DNA of 9,626 nt from the NCBI GenBank assembly GCA_021806845.1, contig JAKAPV010000102.1:1-9626 (forward strand). The letters are read 5' to 3'. How positions within the stretch are numbered: the first letter of the stretch is position 1; each line of letters starts with the position of its first letter. Shown one piece after another: positions 1 through 5,867 of this stretch. A program made the position numbers and the translations under genes. Origin of the DNA: Bacillota bacterium (lineage in GTDB: Bacteria; Bacillota; Sulfobacillia; JAJZYS01; JAJYTV01). The notes below the pieces were generated by a model. It ran no database searches. It was given only the letters and a program-made list of their open reading frames with translations, and was not told the DNA's origin.

Positions 1-982
1 CAGAGATATACGGTCGCGTCCGGGCGCGTCGCGTGCCCGCCAAGCGCCGCGATGACGGAGGAGATGACGTCCTGCCGCCGGGCGTAGCCGGCGACACGCT
101 CTGTGAGCGCCCGGTCCTCGTGCGGGTCGAGCGCGGCGCGACCGGCTGCCTGGATTGGAAGGTAGGCGCCCGCGGCGACGTTCTCGTGCACGCGCGAGAG
201 GGGTGCCAAAAGGTCCGGATTGCCGACCGCCGCACCCAGGCGGAAGCCCTGCATGTCGTAGGACTTCGAGAAGGTGAAGAGTTCGATGGCGAGAGATTCC
301 GCGCCGCGCACCTTGCGCACCGAGAGCGCCGGGCCCTGACCGCGCAGGACGATCTTTGCGTACGCGAGGTCGTAGGCGAGCGGCAGATCATGCTGCCGGC
401 AGAAGTCGACGGTTTCCTCGAGGAAGGCGGCCGTTGCCGTGGCACCGGTCGGGTTGTGCGGGTAGTTGAGGAACATGAGGCGCGCGTTCGCGAGAAGTTC
501 CGCATCGAGATCGGCGTAATCCGGCAGGTAATGCAGCTCCGGGCGCAGCGCGAGGGGGATCGGCTCGCCGCCCGCGAGCGCGACACCAGCTGCGTAGGTC
601 GGGTAGCCGGGATCCGGCACGAGCGCGCTCTCGCCCGGGTCCACATAGGCGAGCGGCAGCAAGGCGATAGCGAGCTTCGAACCTTCGACGACTAGGACGT
701 TCTCCCGCGTGCAGCGCGTCCCGTATGTGCGCTCGTACCATTGGGCGAAGGCGCTGCGCAGGCTGTCCGCGCCCTCGTACGGCGGGTAGCGGTGGGCGTC
801 CGGGTCGAGGGCCGCCTTGCGCAGGGCCTCTACGATCGCCGGCGAGGCGGGCCAGTTCGGATCCGATTGCGAGAGGTCGCAGATCTCGCGGCCATCTGTA
901 CGCGCGGCTTCGATCCGTTCCTCAGTGTGCTGAAGATGTAACGGGGCACATCGTGCAGGCGATTCGCCGGGATGGGGGACAT
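1..982 (-). CDS. PLP-dependent class I/II aminotransferase (LL-DAP / succinyl-DAP aminotransferase type), 3' end off the window, apparent frameshift
   Basis: Fold-type I, PLP-dependent transaminase; relatives make diaminopimelate for lysine and peptidoglycan, but the substrate cannot be fixed here. The ATG at 982-980 has a Shine-Dalgarno GGAGG (991-995) at 8-nt spacing and gives a family-like N-terminus (NRLHDVPRYIFSTL). That frame then fails: the rest of the protein, beginning EERIEAARTDG, lies in another frame from base 923 down to base 1. One missing base near 922/923 explains the break, since an extra G would give CTG-GAG-GAA. The second frame has no ATG, GTG or TTG between 923 and 982, so an alternative start is unlikely. 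Conserved features include HRYPPYEGADSLR, VEGSKLAIALLPLAYVDPG, NYPHNPTGA, YDLAY and FTFSKSYDMQGFRLG; the SK lysine (264-266) is the expected Schiff-base residue. About 327 codons are present, so perhaps 60-70 are missing. It is either a recent pseudogene or carries a sequencing error. Confidence 0.85.
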
Positions 983-990
983 GGACGGCA

Positions 991-995
991 CCTCC
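991..995 (-). promoter_or_regulatory. Shine-Dalgarno site of the aminotransferase gene
   Basis: On the minus strand this reads GGAGG, 8 nt before the ATG at 982-980. It matters because it supports that ATG as the true start, and therefore supports the reading that the gene is broken by a frameshift 20 codons later instead of starting further in. Confidence 0.7.
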
Positions 996-1048
996 GACCG
1001 CTAGCGTTCCCACTCGGCACAGGCCCGCGAATACGCAATTCCCGCGCA

Positions 1049-1057
1049 GGTCCAAGT
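1049..1057 (+). repeat. Left copy of a 9-bp direct repeat flanking the subtilase cassette
   Basis: GGTCCAAGT occurs here and again at 2298-2306, in the same orientation, on either side of the subtilase/I9 gene pair. The left copy sits inside CAGG-TCCAAGT-CCTG, a 4-bp stem with a 7-nt loop shaped like a tRNA T-arm, but no tRNA can be folded around it. It could be a target duplication or attachment-site remnant, or chance. Confidence 0.3.
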
Positions 1058-1118
1058 CCTGAAGCAGCGGAGCGCCCACGTCCGATCGAATGACAAATTA
1101 AGACAGGTGGGGTAAAAT

Positions 1119-2000
1119 ATGTCGAAAGGGGGTGCAGGCACGGCCCGTCGCAATGAAAGAGAGGCCCCACAGTATGTTCGGTCCTTGCCAGACCCCCGTC
1201 TGTCAGTTCTGCCGTCAGGTTGGCAGGGACATGGGGCGCGCGTGTGCATCATTGATACCGGCTGTGAGCCGTTTTCTCCGATTCGTCGAGGTATTCGGAA
1301 CGAAGATGTCCGTGATTTCGTTAACCCACTTGGGCACGCCTTGGATGAGTCGCCAGACCGCCATGGCACCACAGTCGCCTCAATTATCAGACAGTACGCT
1401 CCGGCGGTGACGCTCGGTGTCGCCAAGGTTGGAGTCGGCCCAAATGTTGACCTTGAGGCTACACTACAAGCCTTGCGTTGGGCGCGCGACGAGTGGGGGG
1501 CCCATGTCGTGAACTTGTCCCTGGGGTTCCATGGATGTAGAATGGGGACCTGTTCCGTGTGTACGCAGGCGAACTCCCTCGTACGGCAAGGCATTGTTGT
1601 GGTGGCCGCTGCTGGGAACTATAACAGCAACGTCCCGCGTAGTAGCGAATTGACCTGCCCGGCCCGAGCGTCCCGAGTGGTCGCGGTAGGTGCCGTTGAC
1701 GAGTCTGGTGCCTTCGCTGCATACAACATCAGTGAGACGAACGGCCTCGCCAAGCCAAATATTCTGGCACCAGGAACGATCAAACTCGCTGCAGGCGAGA
1801 CATTTACCGGCACGTCCTTCGCTGCGCCGGTAGTCACTGCCGCTATCGCGGCACTGGGGCAGCGGATGGGGTATACGAACGCCGTCGATTTACTTGTCAG
1901 CACTGCTTCAGAGACAGTTAAGGTTCCGGGCGCAGGTGGATGGAGCAGATACGGCGTAATGGACTTCGCAAGAGCTTGGGAGGTGGCGTCGAGTGGATAA
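1119..2000 (+). CDS. Subtilisin-like serine protease (peptidase family S8), compact, without signal peptide or propeptide
   Basis: A 293-residue subtilase. The catalytic triad is visible: Asp46 in VCIIDTG, His82 in DRHGTTVAS and Ser233 in GTSFAAP. The oxyanion-hole Asn167 lies in VVAAAGN, and VVNLSLG is the usual substrate-binding strand region. The catalytic domain fills residues 40-290. The N-terminus is short and polar, with no hydrophobic signal and no I9 prodomain, so the enzyme is probably cytoplasmic. An insert near 138-149 carries Cys140, Cys145 and Cys148; Cys180 precedes the PARASRVVAVGAV strand. These four could bind a metal or form disulfides. The ATG at 1119 follows AGGTGG (1105-1110), and an in-frame TAA at 1113-1115 rules out a longer N-terminus. 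The stop overlaps the downstream I9-like gene by 8 bp. GC content is visibly lower than in uvrA, with A/T-ending codons common, which suggests acquired DNA. Substrate is unknown. Confidence 0.93.
   Translation: MSKGGAGTARRNEREAPQYVRSLPDPRLSVLPSGWQGHGARVCIIDTGCEPFSPIRRGIRNEDVRDFVNPLGHALDESPDRHGTTVASIIRQYAPAVTLGVAKVGVGPNVDLEATLQALRWARDEWGAHVVNLSLGFHGCRMGTCSVCTQANSLVRQGIVVVAAAGNYNSNVPRSSELTCPARASRVVAVGAVDESGAFAAYNISETNGLAKPNILAPGTIKLAAGETFTGTSFAAPVVTAAIAALGQRMGYTNAVDLLVSTASETVKVPGAGGWSRYGVMDFARAWEVASSG
1978..1983 (+). promoter_or_regulatory. Internal Shine-Dalgarno site for the I9-like gene
   Basis: GGGAGG lies inside the last codons of the subtilase gene, 9 nt before the GTG at 1993. It is the main reason to believe that the small overlapping reading frame is translated, and that its synthesis is coupled to translation of the protease. 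Confidence 0.65.
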
Positions 2001-2187
2001 GTACGTCGTTGTGTACCAGGAGGGTAGTGATCTTGACACGCTGAGATCGCTGGCAACGATCGAGTGGGAAGACCCCGTGTCGGGTATCGCTGTCGTTCGA
2101 TGCACATCGGTTCAGCTCGCCTCCATCAGACGCCTGCCTTATGTCGTGTCTGTGGAGGAACCCCAAGTAGGAACCGTACTCGTTTGA
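1993..2187 (+). CDS. Small I9-like (subtilisin propeptide/inhibitor-like) protein, probable partner of the upstream subtilase
   Basis: A 64-residue protein starting with GTG, preceded by a good internal Shine-Dalgarno, overlapping the protease stop by 8 bp. Its pattern follows the inhibitor I9 fold (beta-alpha-beta-beta-alpha-beta): strand KYVVVYQ (3-9), helix SDLDTLRSL (12-20), strand ATIEWED (21-27), strand GIAVVRCT (31-38), helix SVQLASIRRLP (39-49), strand YVVSVEEPQ (50-58). The 'GIAVV..T..QL..IR.LPYV.SVEE' run resembles I9 prodomains, followed by a six-residue tail that in I9 proteins enters the active-site cleft. Prodomains usually lie N-terminal to the protease in one chain; free-standing single-domain I9 proteins are known, such as yeast Pbi2 and Pleurotus POIA1. 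The likely role is to inhibit and/or help fold the upstream protease in trans. The assignment rests on pattern and context only. Confidence 0.72.
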   Translation: MDKYVVVYQEGSDLDTLRSLATIEWEDPVSGIAVVRCTSVQLASIRRLPYVVSVEEPQVGTVLV

Positions 2188-2197
2188 CATCCCAGCG

Positions 2198-2221
2198 GAG
2201 AGCGCCCCTCGGGGCGCTCTC
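2198..2221 (+). terminator. Perfect 11-bp hairpin between convergent operons, probable terminator
   Basis: GAGAGCGCCCC-TC-GGGGCGCTCTC forms a perfect GC-rich hairpin starting 10 nt after the stop of the I9-like gene. The sequence after it is only mildly T-rich (ATCATCTGTG), so it is not a textbook intrinsic terminator. Its position between two convergent operons and its symmetry fit a bidirectional terminator or a 3'-end stabilising stem. Confidence 0.65.
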
Positions 2222-2242
2222 ATCATCTGTGCCTTCCGCGTC

Positions 2243-2303
2243 TGGGCCGGCAAGGACGTAATCTCGACTCACCCTAAAACTACAAGAGATCGTTGCCGGT
2301 CCA
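2243..2303. repeat. Long-range inverted repeat (11-bp outer stem, 5-bp inner stem) between convergent operons
   Basis: TGGGCCGGCAA (2243-2253) pairs with TTGCCGGTCCA (2293-2303), 11 pairs counting one G-U. Inside the 39-nt loop, ATCTC (2261-2265) pairs with GAGAT (2286-2290). On the minus strand it begins 8 nt past the TetR stop, so it may be a 3' structure of the exporter mRNA. No tRNA or known small RNA is recognisable and no U-tract follows. The right arm contains the right copy of GGTCCAAGT. Confidence 0.4.
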
Positions 2304-2306
2304 AGT
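2298..2306 (+). repeat. Right copy of the 9-bp direct repeat flanking the subtilase cassette
   Basis: GGTCCAAGT, identical and in the same orientation as at 1049-1057. It overlaps the right arm of the inverted repeat at 2243-2303 and lies between the cassette and the end of the TetR gene. Confidence 0.3.
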
Positions 2307-2310
2307 GGGC

Positions 2311-2946
2311 CTATGCGGGTGGCGGGCCTGCGAGGTCTCCCGAGATATACCTCTGCAGCGTTGGCCCGGCGGCGCGCACCAGTTCCTCGCCGTCCAGGGA
2401 CGCGATCGGCTCCATCCGCAGGATGTAGCGCGTCATCAGGAGTCCGACCACCTGGCTTGCGACCAGCGAGACGCGCAGTTCGCGGTCCGGCGCGTCGATG
2501 CGGTCAGCCACGCGCGCCAGAATGGCGCCCCGGACGAAGTCGCGCAGCATCGCACCGGCGCGCTCGTGGGTCAACGCCGAGCGAAGGAGCCCGATCGCGG
2601 TCCGCTGCAGGGTTTTGTCTTCCCAGATGCGGATGATCGTCCGCACCAGCAGCTCGCCAAGGCGCCCGTCGGAAGCCGCCGACGGGTTCGCGGCGAGCGC
2701 CCCGCCAACCAATTCTGGCAGATTCGGCAGGCGCATCGCCGCAGCGAAGAGACTGTCCTTGCTGCCGTAGTAATGGTGGACGAGCGCGGGATCGACGCCG
2801 GCAGCCGACGCGATGTCGCGGATGCTTGCGCTGTCGTAGCCCTGCTCCGCGAAGAGCTTGCGCGCTGCGGTGAGGATCGCGCTGCGGGTCCCGCTCTCGC
2901 CCGGACGGCGGCCGCGCCGCGTCCCGCGGCCCTGCGTGCCGCTCAT
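2311..2946 (-). CDS. TetR/AcrR-family transcriptional regulator of the exporter operon
   Basis: A 211-residue TetR-type repressor. The N-terminal DNA-binding domain is clear: first helix TRSAILTAARKLFAEQGYDS (20-39), then the helix-turn-helix SIRDIASAAGVDPALVHHYY (41-60) and GSKDSLFAAAM. A basic tail (RGRRPG) precedes it. Residues 75-205 are helical and form the ligand-binding/dimer domain, with a C-terminal block (LVASQVVGLLMTRYILRMEP) typical of TetR proteins common in high-GC bacteria. The ATG at 2946-2944 overlaps the stop of the upstream ATPase gene in an ATGA junction, so it is the last gene of the exporter operon and translationally coupled. The frame runs open further upstream, but that stretch is the ATPase gene in another frame. 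In E. coli a TetR-family regulator (CecR/YbiH) likewise accompanies the YbhFSR exporter. It likely represses its own operon through the palindrome at 5818-5827; the inducer is unknown. Confidence 0.93.
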   Translation of the reverse strand: MSGTQGRGTRRGRRPGESGTRSAILTAARKLFAEQGYDSASIRDIASAAGVDPALVHHYYGSKDSLFAAAMRLPNLPELVGGALAANPSAASDGRLGELLVRTIIRIWEDKTLQRTAIGLLRSALTHERAGAMLRDFVRGAILARVADRIDAPDRELRVSLVASQVVGLLMTRYILRMEPIASLDGEELVRAAGPTLQRYISGDLAGPPPA

Positions 2947-3809
2947 GAGGCGCCGGAGACCCCGACCGAGGCGATCTGGACGAACCGCTCCTCGAGCGTC
3001 GCGGGGGCCTCCCGCACGGTGCACTCCCGGCCCGCAAGCGCCTGCTCGACCTCCGCCGGGGACGAGCCGACCACGCGCAGGGTGCGTCCAACCAGCGCCG
3101 GCGTCATGCCCTTCTCCTCTAGCGCTGTGAGGGCTCCCGGCCAGTCGGGCGCGTCGACGACCGCGACGCGTTCGCCCCGCAAGATGTCGGAGAGCTTGCC
3201 CTCCGCGACGACCCGTCCGTCCGCCATGATCACCAGGCGATCGCACTCCTCCGCCTCTTCCATGTAGTGCGTGGTCACCAGCACGCCCGCGCCGCCATCT
3301 GAGGCGTCGCGCAGTACGTCCCAGAGGCGCGCGCGCACGAGCGGGCCGACACCGGACGTGGGTTCGTCAAGGATCAGGAGATCCGGGCGGTGCGCCAGCG
3401 CCTGCGCGAAGGCCACGCGGCGCTGCGTGCCGAGGGGGAGCCGCCCGACCGGCAGCGTCTCCCGGGCGAGGTCTGCGGGAAGCGCTCCAAGCGGGCTTCG
3501 GAAGACCGCCTGCGAAAAGCGCAGGTTCTCGAGCGGCGTGAGGTCGTCGTAGAGACCGAGGCCCTGCGGCACGTAGCCGATGCGCCGCCGCGTCGTCCGC
3601 GACGGGGGCTCGCCGAACAGCCGCACTTCACCCGCAGTGACCGGCAGGAGCCCGAGCAGCATGCGCAGGAGCGTCGTCTTGCCGGCACCGTTCGCGCCGA
3701 GGAGGCCGACGATCTCTCCTGGCTGGACCGCAAGGCTGACCCGGTCTACGGCGAGATGGTCTCCGAACCGGCGCGTCACGTCCCTACACGCGGCGAGCGG
3801 GTCGGTCAT
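2943..3809 (-). CDS. ABC exporter ATP-binding protein 2 (equivalent to the C-terminal ATPase half of YbhF/RbbA-type proteins)
   Basis: A 288-residue nucleotide-binding domain driving the ABC-2 permease encoded upstream. Walker A is GANGAGKTT (38-46), the Q-loop glutamine is Gln82 (YVPQ), Walker B is LLILDE (144-149) with catalytic Glu149, and the H-loop histidine is His181 (TTHYMEEAEE). The signature motif is not LSGGQ but LPLGTQ (124-129), a variant I know from the second ATPase half of YbhF/RbbA-type exporters. The D-loop reads SGVGP where SGVDP or SGLDP is usual, so the aspartate is replaced by Gly155. A C-terminal extension (about 210-288) resembles that of drug or lipid exporter ATPases. 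The ATG at 3809 overlaps the previous gene's stop (ATGA), and its own stop overlaps the TetR start. It most likely pairs with the ATPase at 3806-4654 as a heterodimer; the substrate is unknown. Confidence 0.92.
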   Translation of the reverse strand: MTDPLAACRDVTRRFGDHLAVDRVSLAVQPGEIVGLLGANGAGKTTLLRMLLGLLPVTAGEVRLFGEPPSRTTRRRIGYVPQGLGLYDDLTPLENLRFSQAVFRSPLGALPADLARETLPVGRLPLGTQRRVAFAQALAHRPDLLILDEPTSGVGPLVRARLWDVLRDASDGGAGVLVTTHYMEEAEECDRLVIMADGRVVAEGKLSDILRGERVAVVDAPDWPGALTALEEKGMTPALVGRTLRVVGSSPAEVEQALAGRECTVREAPATLEERFVQIASVGVSGAS

Positions 3810-4654
3810 CGGCCGACACCTCCCTGCGCCGCGTCCTCCAGATCTCCCCGCAGGATTGCGGCGGTGACCGCGTCCTGCAGATCAGGGCGGATGGCATAGC
3901 CCGGCGTCTCGCCCTCGCCCTGCGGCTGCCAGACGCGCCATGTCCGGCCGCGCCTCCAGGACCGGAGCGCGGCATCTCCCACCGGTCTGCGCTCTGCGAG
4001 GGCGAGGGTTCCCGGCATCGCCGCAGTGATGGCGTCCGGGGTCCCGACGGCGACCGGCCGCCCGCCTTCCAGTACTAGAAGCTCCGCAGCCCGCTCCGCC
4101 TCGTCGAGGTAGGACGTTGCGAGCGCCACGGCTGCGCCCTCGGCAGCCGCCCGCGCGATCAGCCACCAGAGGTCGGACCGACTGACGGGATCGACTCCGG
4201 TCGTAGGCTCGTCGAGTATGAGCAGCCGCGGCCGGTGCAGCATCGCCATCAGCACGCCGAGCTTCTGTCGCATGCCGCCGGAGAGTTCGCTGCCCAGCCT
4301 CGCGCGCGCGCGGTCAAGGCCCATGCGCCCAAGGAGATCCCCGCTGCGCTCCATTAGCGCCTCGTGCGGGAGGCCGTAGGCTGCCGCGACGAAGGAGAGA
4401 TTCTCGTCGACGGACAGGTCAGGGTAGACACCGGACGATGCGGGCATGTAGCCGATCTCCTCGGCCCGCGGCCGCACGACCTCCCCCGCATCTGGCCGGA
4501 GCGCCCCTGCGATCGCGCGCAGGAGGGTCGTCTTGCCGGCCCCGTCCCCCCCGACGACGCAGCGCACTTCTCCTTGCACGGCATGGAATGTGACCTCCTT
4601 CAGCGCGGTGCGGCGGCCAAAGCGCACGGTGACCCCTGTGGCGCCCCAGTTCAT
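3806..4654 (-). CDS. ABC exporter ATP-binding protein 1 (equivalent to the N-terminal ATPase half of YbhF/RbbA-type proteins)
   Basis: A 282-residue nucleotide-binding domain. Walker A is GGDGAGKTT (35-43), the signature is a canonical LSGGM (124-128), Walker B is LLILDE (144-149), and the D-loop is TGVDP. Two switch residues are changed: the Q-loop position reads YMPA, with Ala72 in place of Gln, and the H-loop reads ATSYLDEAER, with Ser181 in place of His. These changes complement those in the second ATPase, as expected for an asymmetric heterodimer with one working and one degenerate ATP site. In E. coli YbhF and RbbA two such domains are fused in one chain; here they are separate genes. 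The start overlaps the permease stop by ATGA, and the stop overlaps the next start by ATGA. Residues 205-282 form a divergent C-terminal extension that I cannot assign. Confidence 0.92.
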   Translation of the reverse strand: MNWGATGVTVRFGRRTALKEVTFHAVQGEVRCVVGGDGAGKTTLLRAIAGALRPDAGEVVRPRAEEIGYMPASSGVYPDLSVDENLSFVAAAYGLPHEALMERSGDLLGRMGLDRARARLGSELSGGMRQKLGVLMAMLHRPRLLILDEPTTGVDPVSRSDLWWLIARAAAEGAAVALATSYLDEAERAAELLVLEGGRPVAVGTPDAITAAMPGTLALAERRPVGDAALRSWRRGRTWRVWQPQGEGETPGYAIRPDLQDAVTAAILRGDLEDAAQGGVGR

Positions 4655-5781
4655 GAGAGACTCCGTGCGCCGGCGCGGCGCGCGCGCAGCGGACTCGGCG
4701 AGAGCAGCCGGCGAAAGCGCAGCGTCGCGAGCGTCACCGAAACGGCGCCCAGCGCGGCGAGAAACCCGAACGGCGCCAAGAGGTCCGCGAAGGGCGCACC
4801 CCGCAGCATGACCGCCCGCGAGATCTCGACGAAGTAGGTGAGGGGCAGGATGTAGGCGATCCAGCGCACGCCAGCCGCCATCGAGCCCAGCGGGAAGATC
4901 AGGCCGGAGAGCAGGATCTGTGGCAGGATCGTCATCATCGCGAGCTGGATGGCCTGCCCCTGGTTCTGCGAGACGCTCGAGATCAAAACGCCGATGCTGA
5001 GCGTCACGAAGAGGAAGAGGAGTGCCCCCGCCATCAGCAGCGGGACCGAGCCGTGCATGGGCACGCCGAAGAGCAGCATGCCGCAGATGAGCACGATGAA
5101 CAGGTCCAGTGCCGCGACGATGAAGTACGGCGCGATCTTGCCGATGAGGACGTCCCAGGGCGAGAGCGGCATCACGGCCAGCTGCTCGAGCGTGCCGGCC
5201 TGACGCTCGCGGACGACGCCCAGACTCGCGATCAGCGTTCCGATGAAGACCAGGATCACCCCGGCAAGGCCCGGTACCATCACGACGTCCGTCTTGAGGC
5301 CGGGGTTGTAGAGCACCTGCACCTTGGGAGGAAGCGAGGCGGTGGGCACCAGGAGGACATGTCCAGGCGGCATCGCCGCAAGCAGCTGTGCGAGCAGGGC
5401 CCTCGGGGATGCTGCCCGCCCGATCGCGGCCTCCGCTGCCCGGGCCGTGAAGAGGTCCGCACCGTCGATGAGCGCCCGGATGGAATGTTCATCCGCAACG
5501 AAGACGATACTCACCGTGCCGCTCTGCAGGTCCTTTTTCGCCTGCGCGACGCTCTCGCCGGGGACCGCGCGCACGGGATCGAACGGGCTGTGCAGCTGCT
5601 TCGCGTAGGAAGCTGCCTGCGGCCCGATGACCAGCGCCGAGATCTTCGAGACGTCGAAGCTCGCGGCGTAGCCGAAGATCACCAGCAGCATCACCGGCAG
5701 CACGATCATCATTGCCAAGGTCCGCTTGTCGCGCCGCAGCTGACGGAACTCCTTCACGACCATCGCCCACACGGAAGCCAC
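4651..5781 (-). CDS. ABC-2 type transporter permease (YbhS/YbhR-like exporter subunit)
   Basis: A 376-residue inner-membrane subunit of a multidrug- or lipid-type exporter. The architecture is ABC-2: cytoplasmic start with KEFRQLRRDKRTL, a first membrane helix (about 21-41), a large extracytoplasmic domain (42-165), then five predicted helices (about 167-188, 213-236, 246-270, 276-300, 335-355). The family hallmark VRERQAGTLEQLAVMPLSPW (190-209), the coupling region between helices 2 and 3, is intact. No membrane-fusion (HlyD-like) gene and no second permease are present, so a permease homodimer driven by the two ATPases is the simplest model. The frame opens at GTG 5781. GTG at 5772 has a better-placed Shine-Dalgarno (AGGTGG, 5-nt gap), and ATG at 5763 is also possible; the first few residues are therefore uncertain. 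It is the first gene of the four-gene operon, reading from the promoter near 5806-5834. Confidence 0.93.
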   Translation of the reverse strand: MASVWAMVVKEFRQLRRDKRTLAMMIVLPVMLLVIFGYAASFDVSKISALVIGPQAASYAKQLHSPFDPVRAVPGESVAQAKKDLQSGTVSIVFVADEHSIRALIDGADLFTARAAEAAIGRAASPRALLAQLLAAMPPGHVLLVPTASLPPKVQVLYNPGLKTDVVMVPGLAGVILVFIGTLIASLGVVRERQAGTLEQLAVMPLSPWDVLIGKIAPYFIVAALDLFIVLICGMLLFGVPMHGSVPLLMAGALLFLFVTLSIGVLISSVSQNQGQAIQLAMMTILPQILLSGLIFPLGSMAAGVRWIAYILPLTYFVEISRAVMLRGAPFADLLAPFGFLAALGAVSVTLATLRFRRLLSPSPLRARRAGARSLS

Positions 5782-5805
5782 CTCTTCCCAGGCATCTCAC
5801 CAGTA

Positions 5806-5834
5806 ATTCTACACTTGATGAATTCATTTGGAAA
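5806..5834 (-). promoter_or_regulatory. Candidate sigma70-type promoter of the exporter operon
   Basis: On the minus strand TTTCCA (5834-5829) is followed after exactly 17 nt by TAGAAT (5811-5806), matching the TTGACA/TATAAT consensus at 4/6 and 5/6. Transcription would start near 5799, giving a leader of about 20-30 nt before the permease start. The lower GC of this stretch fits a promoter. Confidence 0.5.
5818..5827. promoter_or_regulatory. Palindromic candidate operator for the TetR regulator
   Basis: ATGAATTCAT is a perfect 10-bp palindrome lying wholly within the 17-bp spacer between the -35 and -10 of the exporter promoter. That is a standard repression position for TetR-family dimers, and the operon encodes such a regulator as its last gene. 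The symmetry fades beyond these 10 bases, which is short for a TetR operator, so the assignment is inference. Confidence 0.4.
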
Positions 5835-5867
5835 GAGATCGTCATATGCACGGGAAACCGACATGTA

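Noticed and set aside
33..695. A 220-codon plus-strand open frame opposite the aminotransferase
   Set aside because: The minus strand carries a continuous aminotransferase with catalytic motifs over the same bases; the plus frame is its shadow.
1090..1118. Promoter-like ATGACA-N17-TAAAAT directly before the subtilase gene
   Set aside because: The hexamers and spacing are good, but transcription would start near 1125, inside the coding sequence and after the Shine-Dalgarno AGGTGG. It would fit only if the protein started further in, and no suitable start follows. The true promoter is probably upstream but not recognisable.
2244..2302. tRNA or integron attC-like site
   Set aside because: The outer stem has suggestive length, but there is no T-arm, D-arm or anticodon arm, and no attC core sites (RYYYAAC/GTTRRRY) at the ends.
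2947..3246. Longer version of the TetR protein starting near 3246
   Set aside because: The frame is open, but this stretch is the ATPase 2 gene in its own frame; the TetR start at 2946 with an ATGA overlap gives a normal-length family member.
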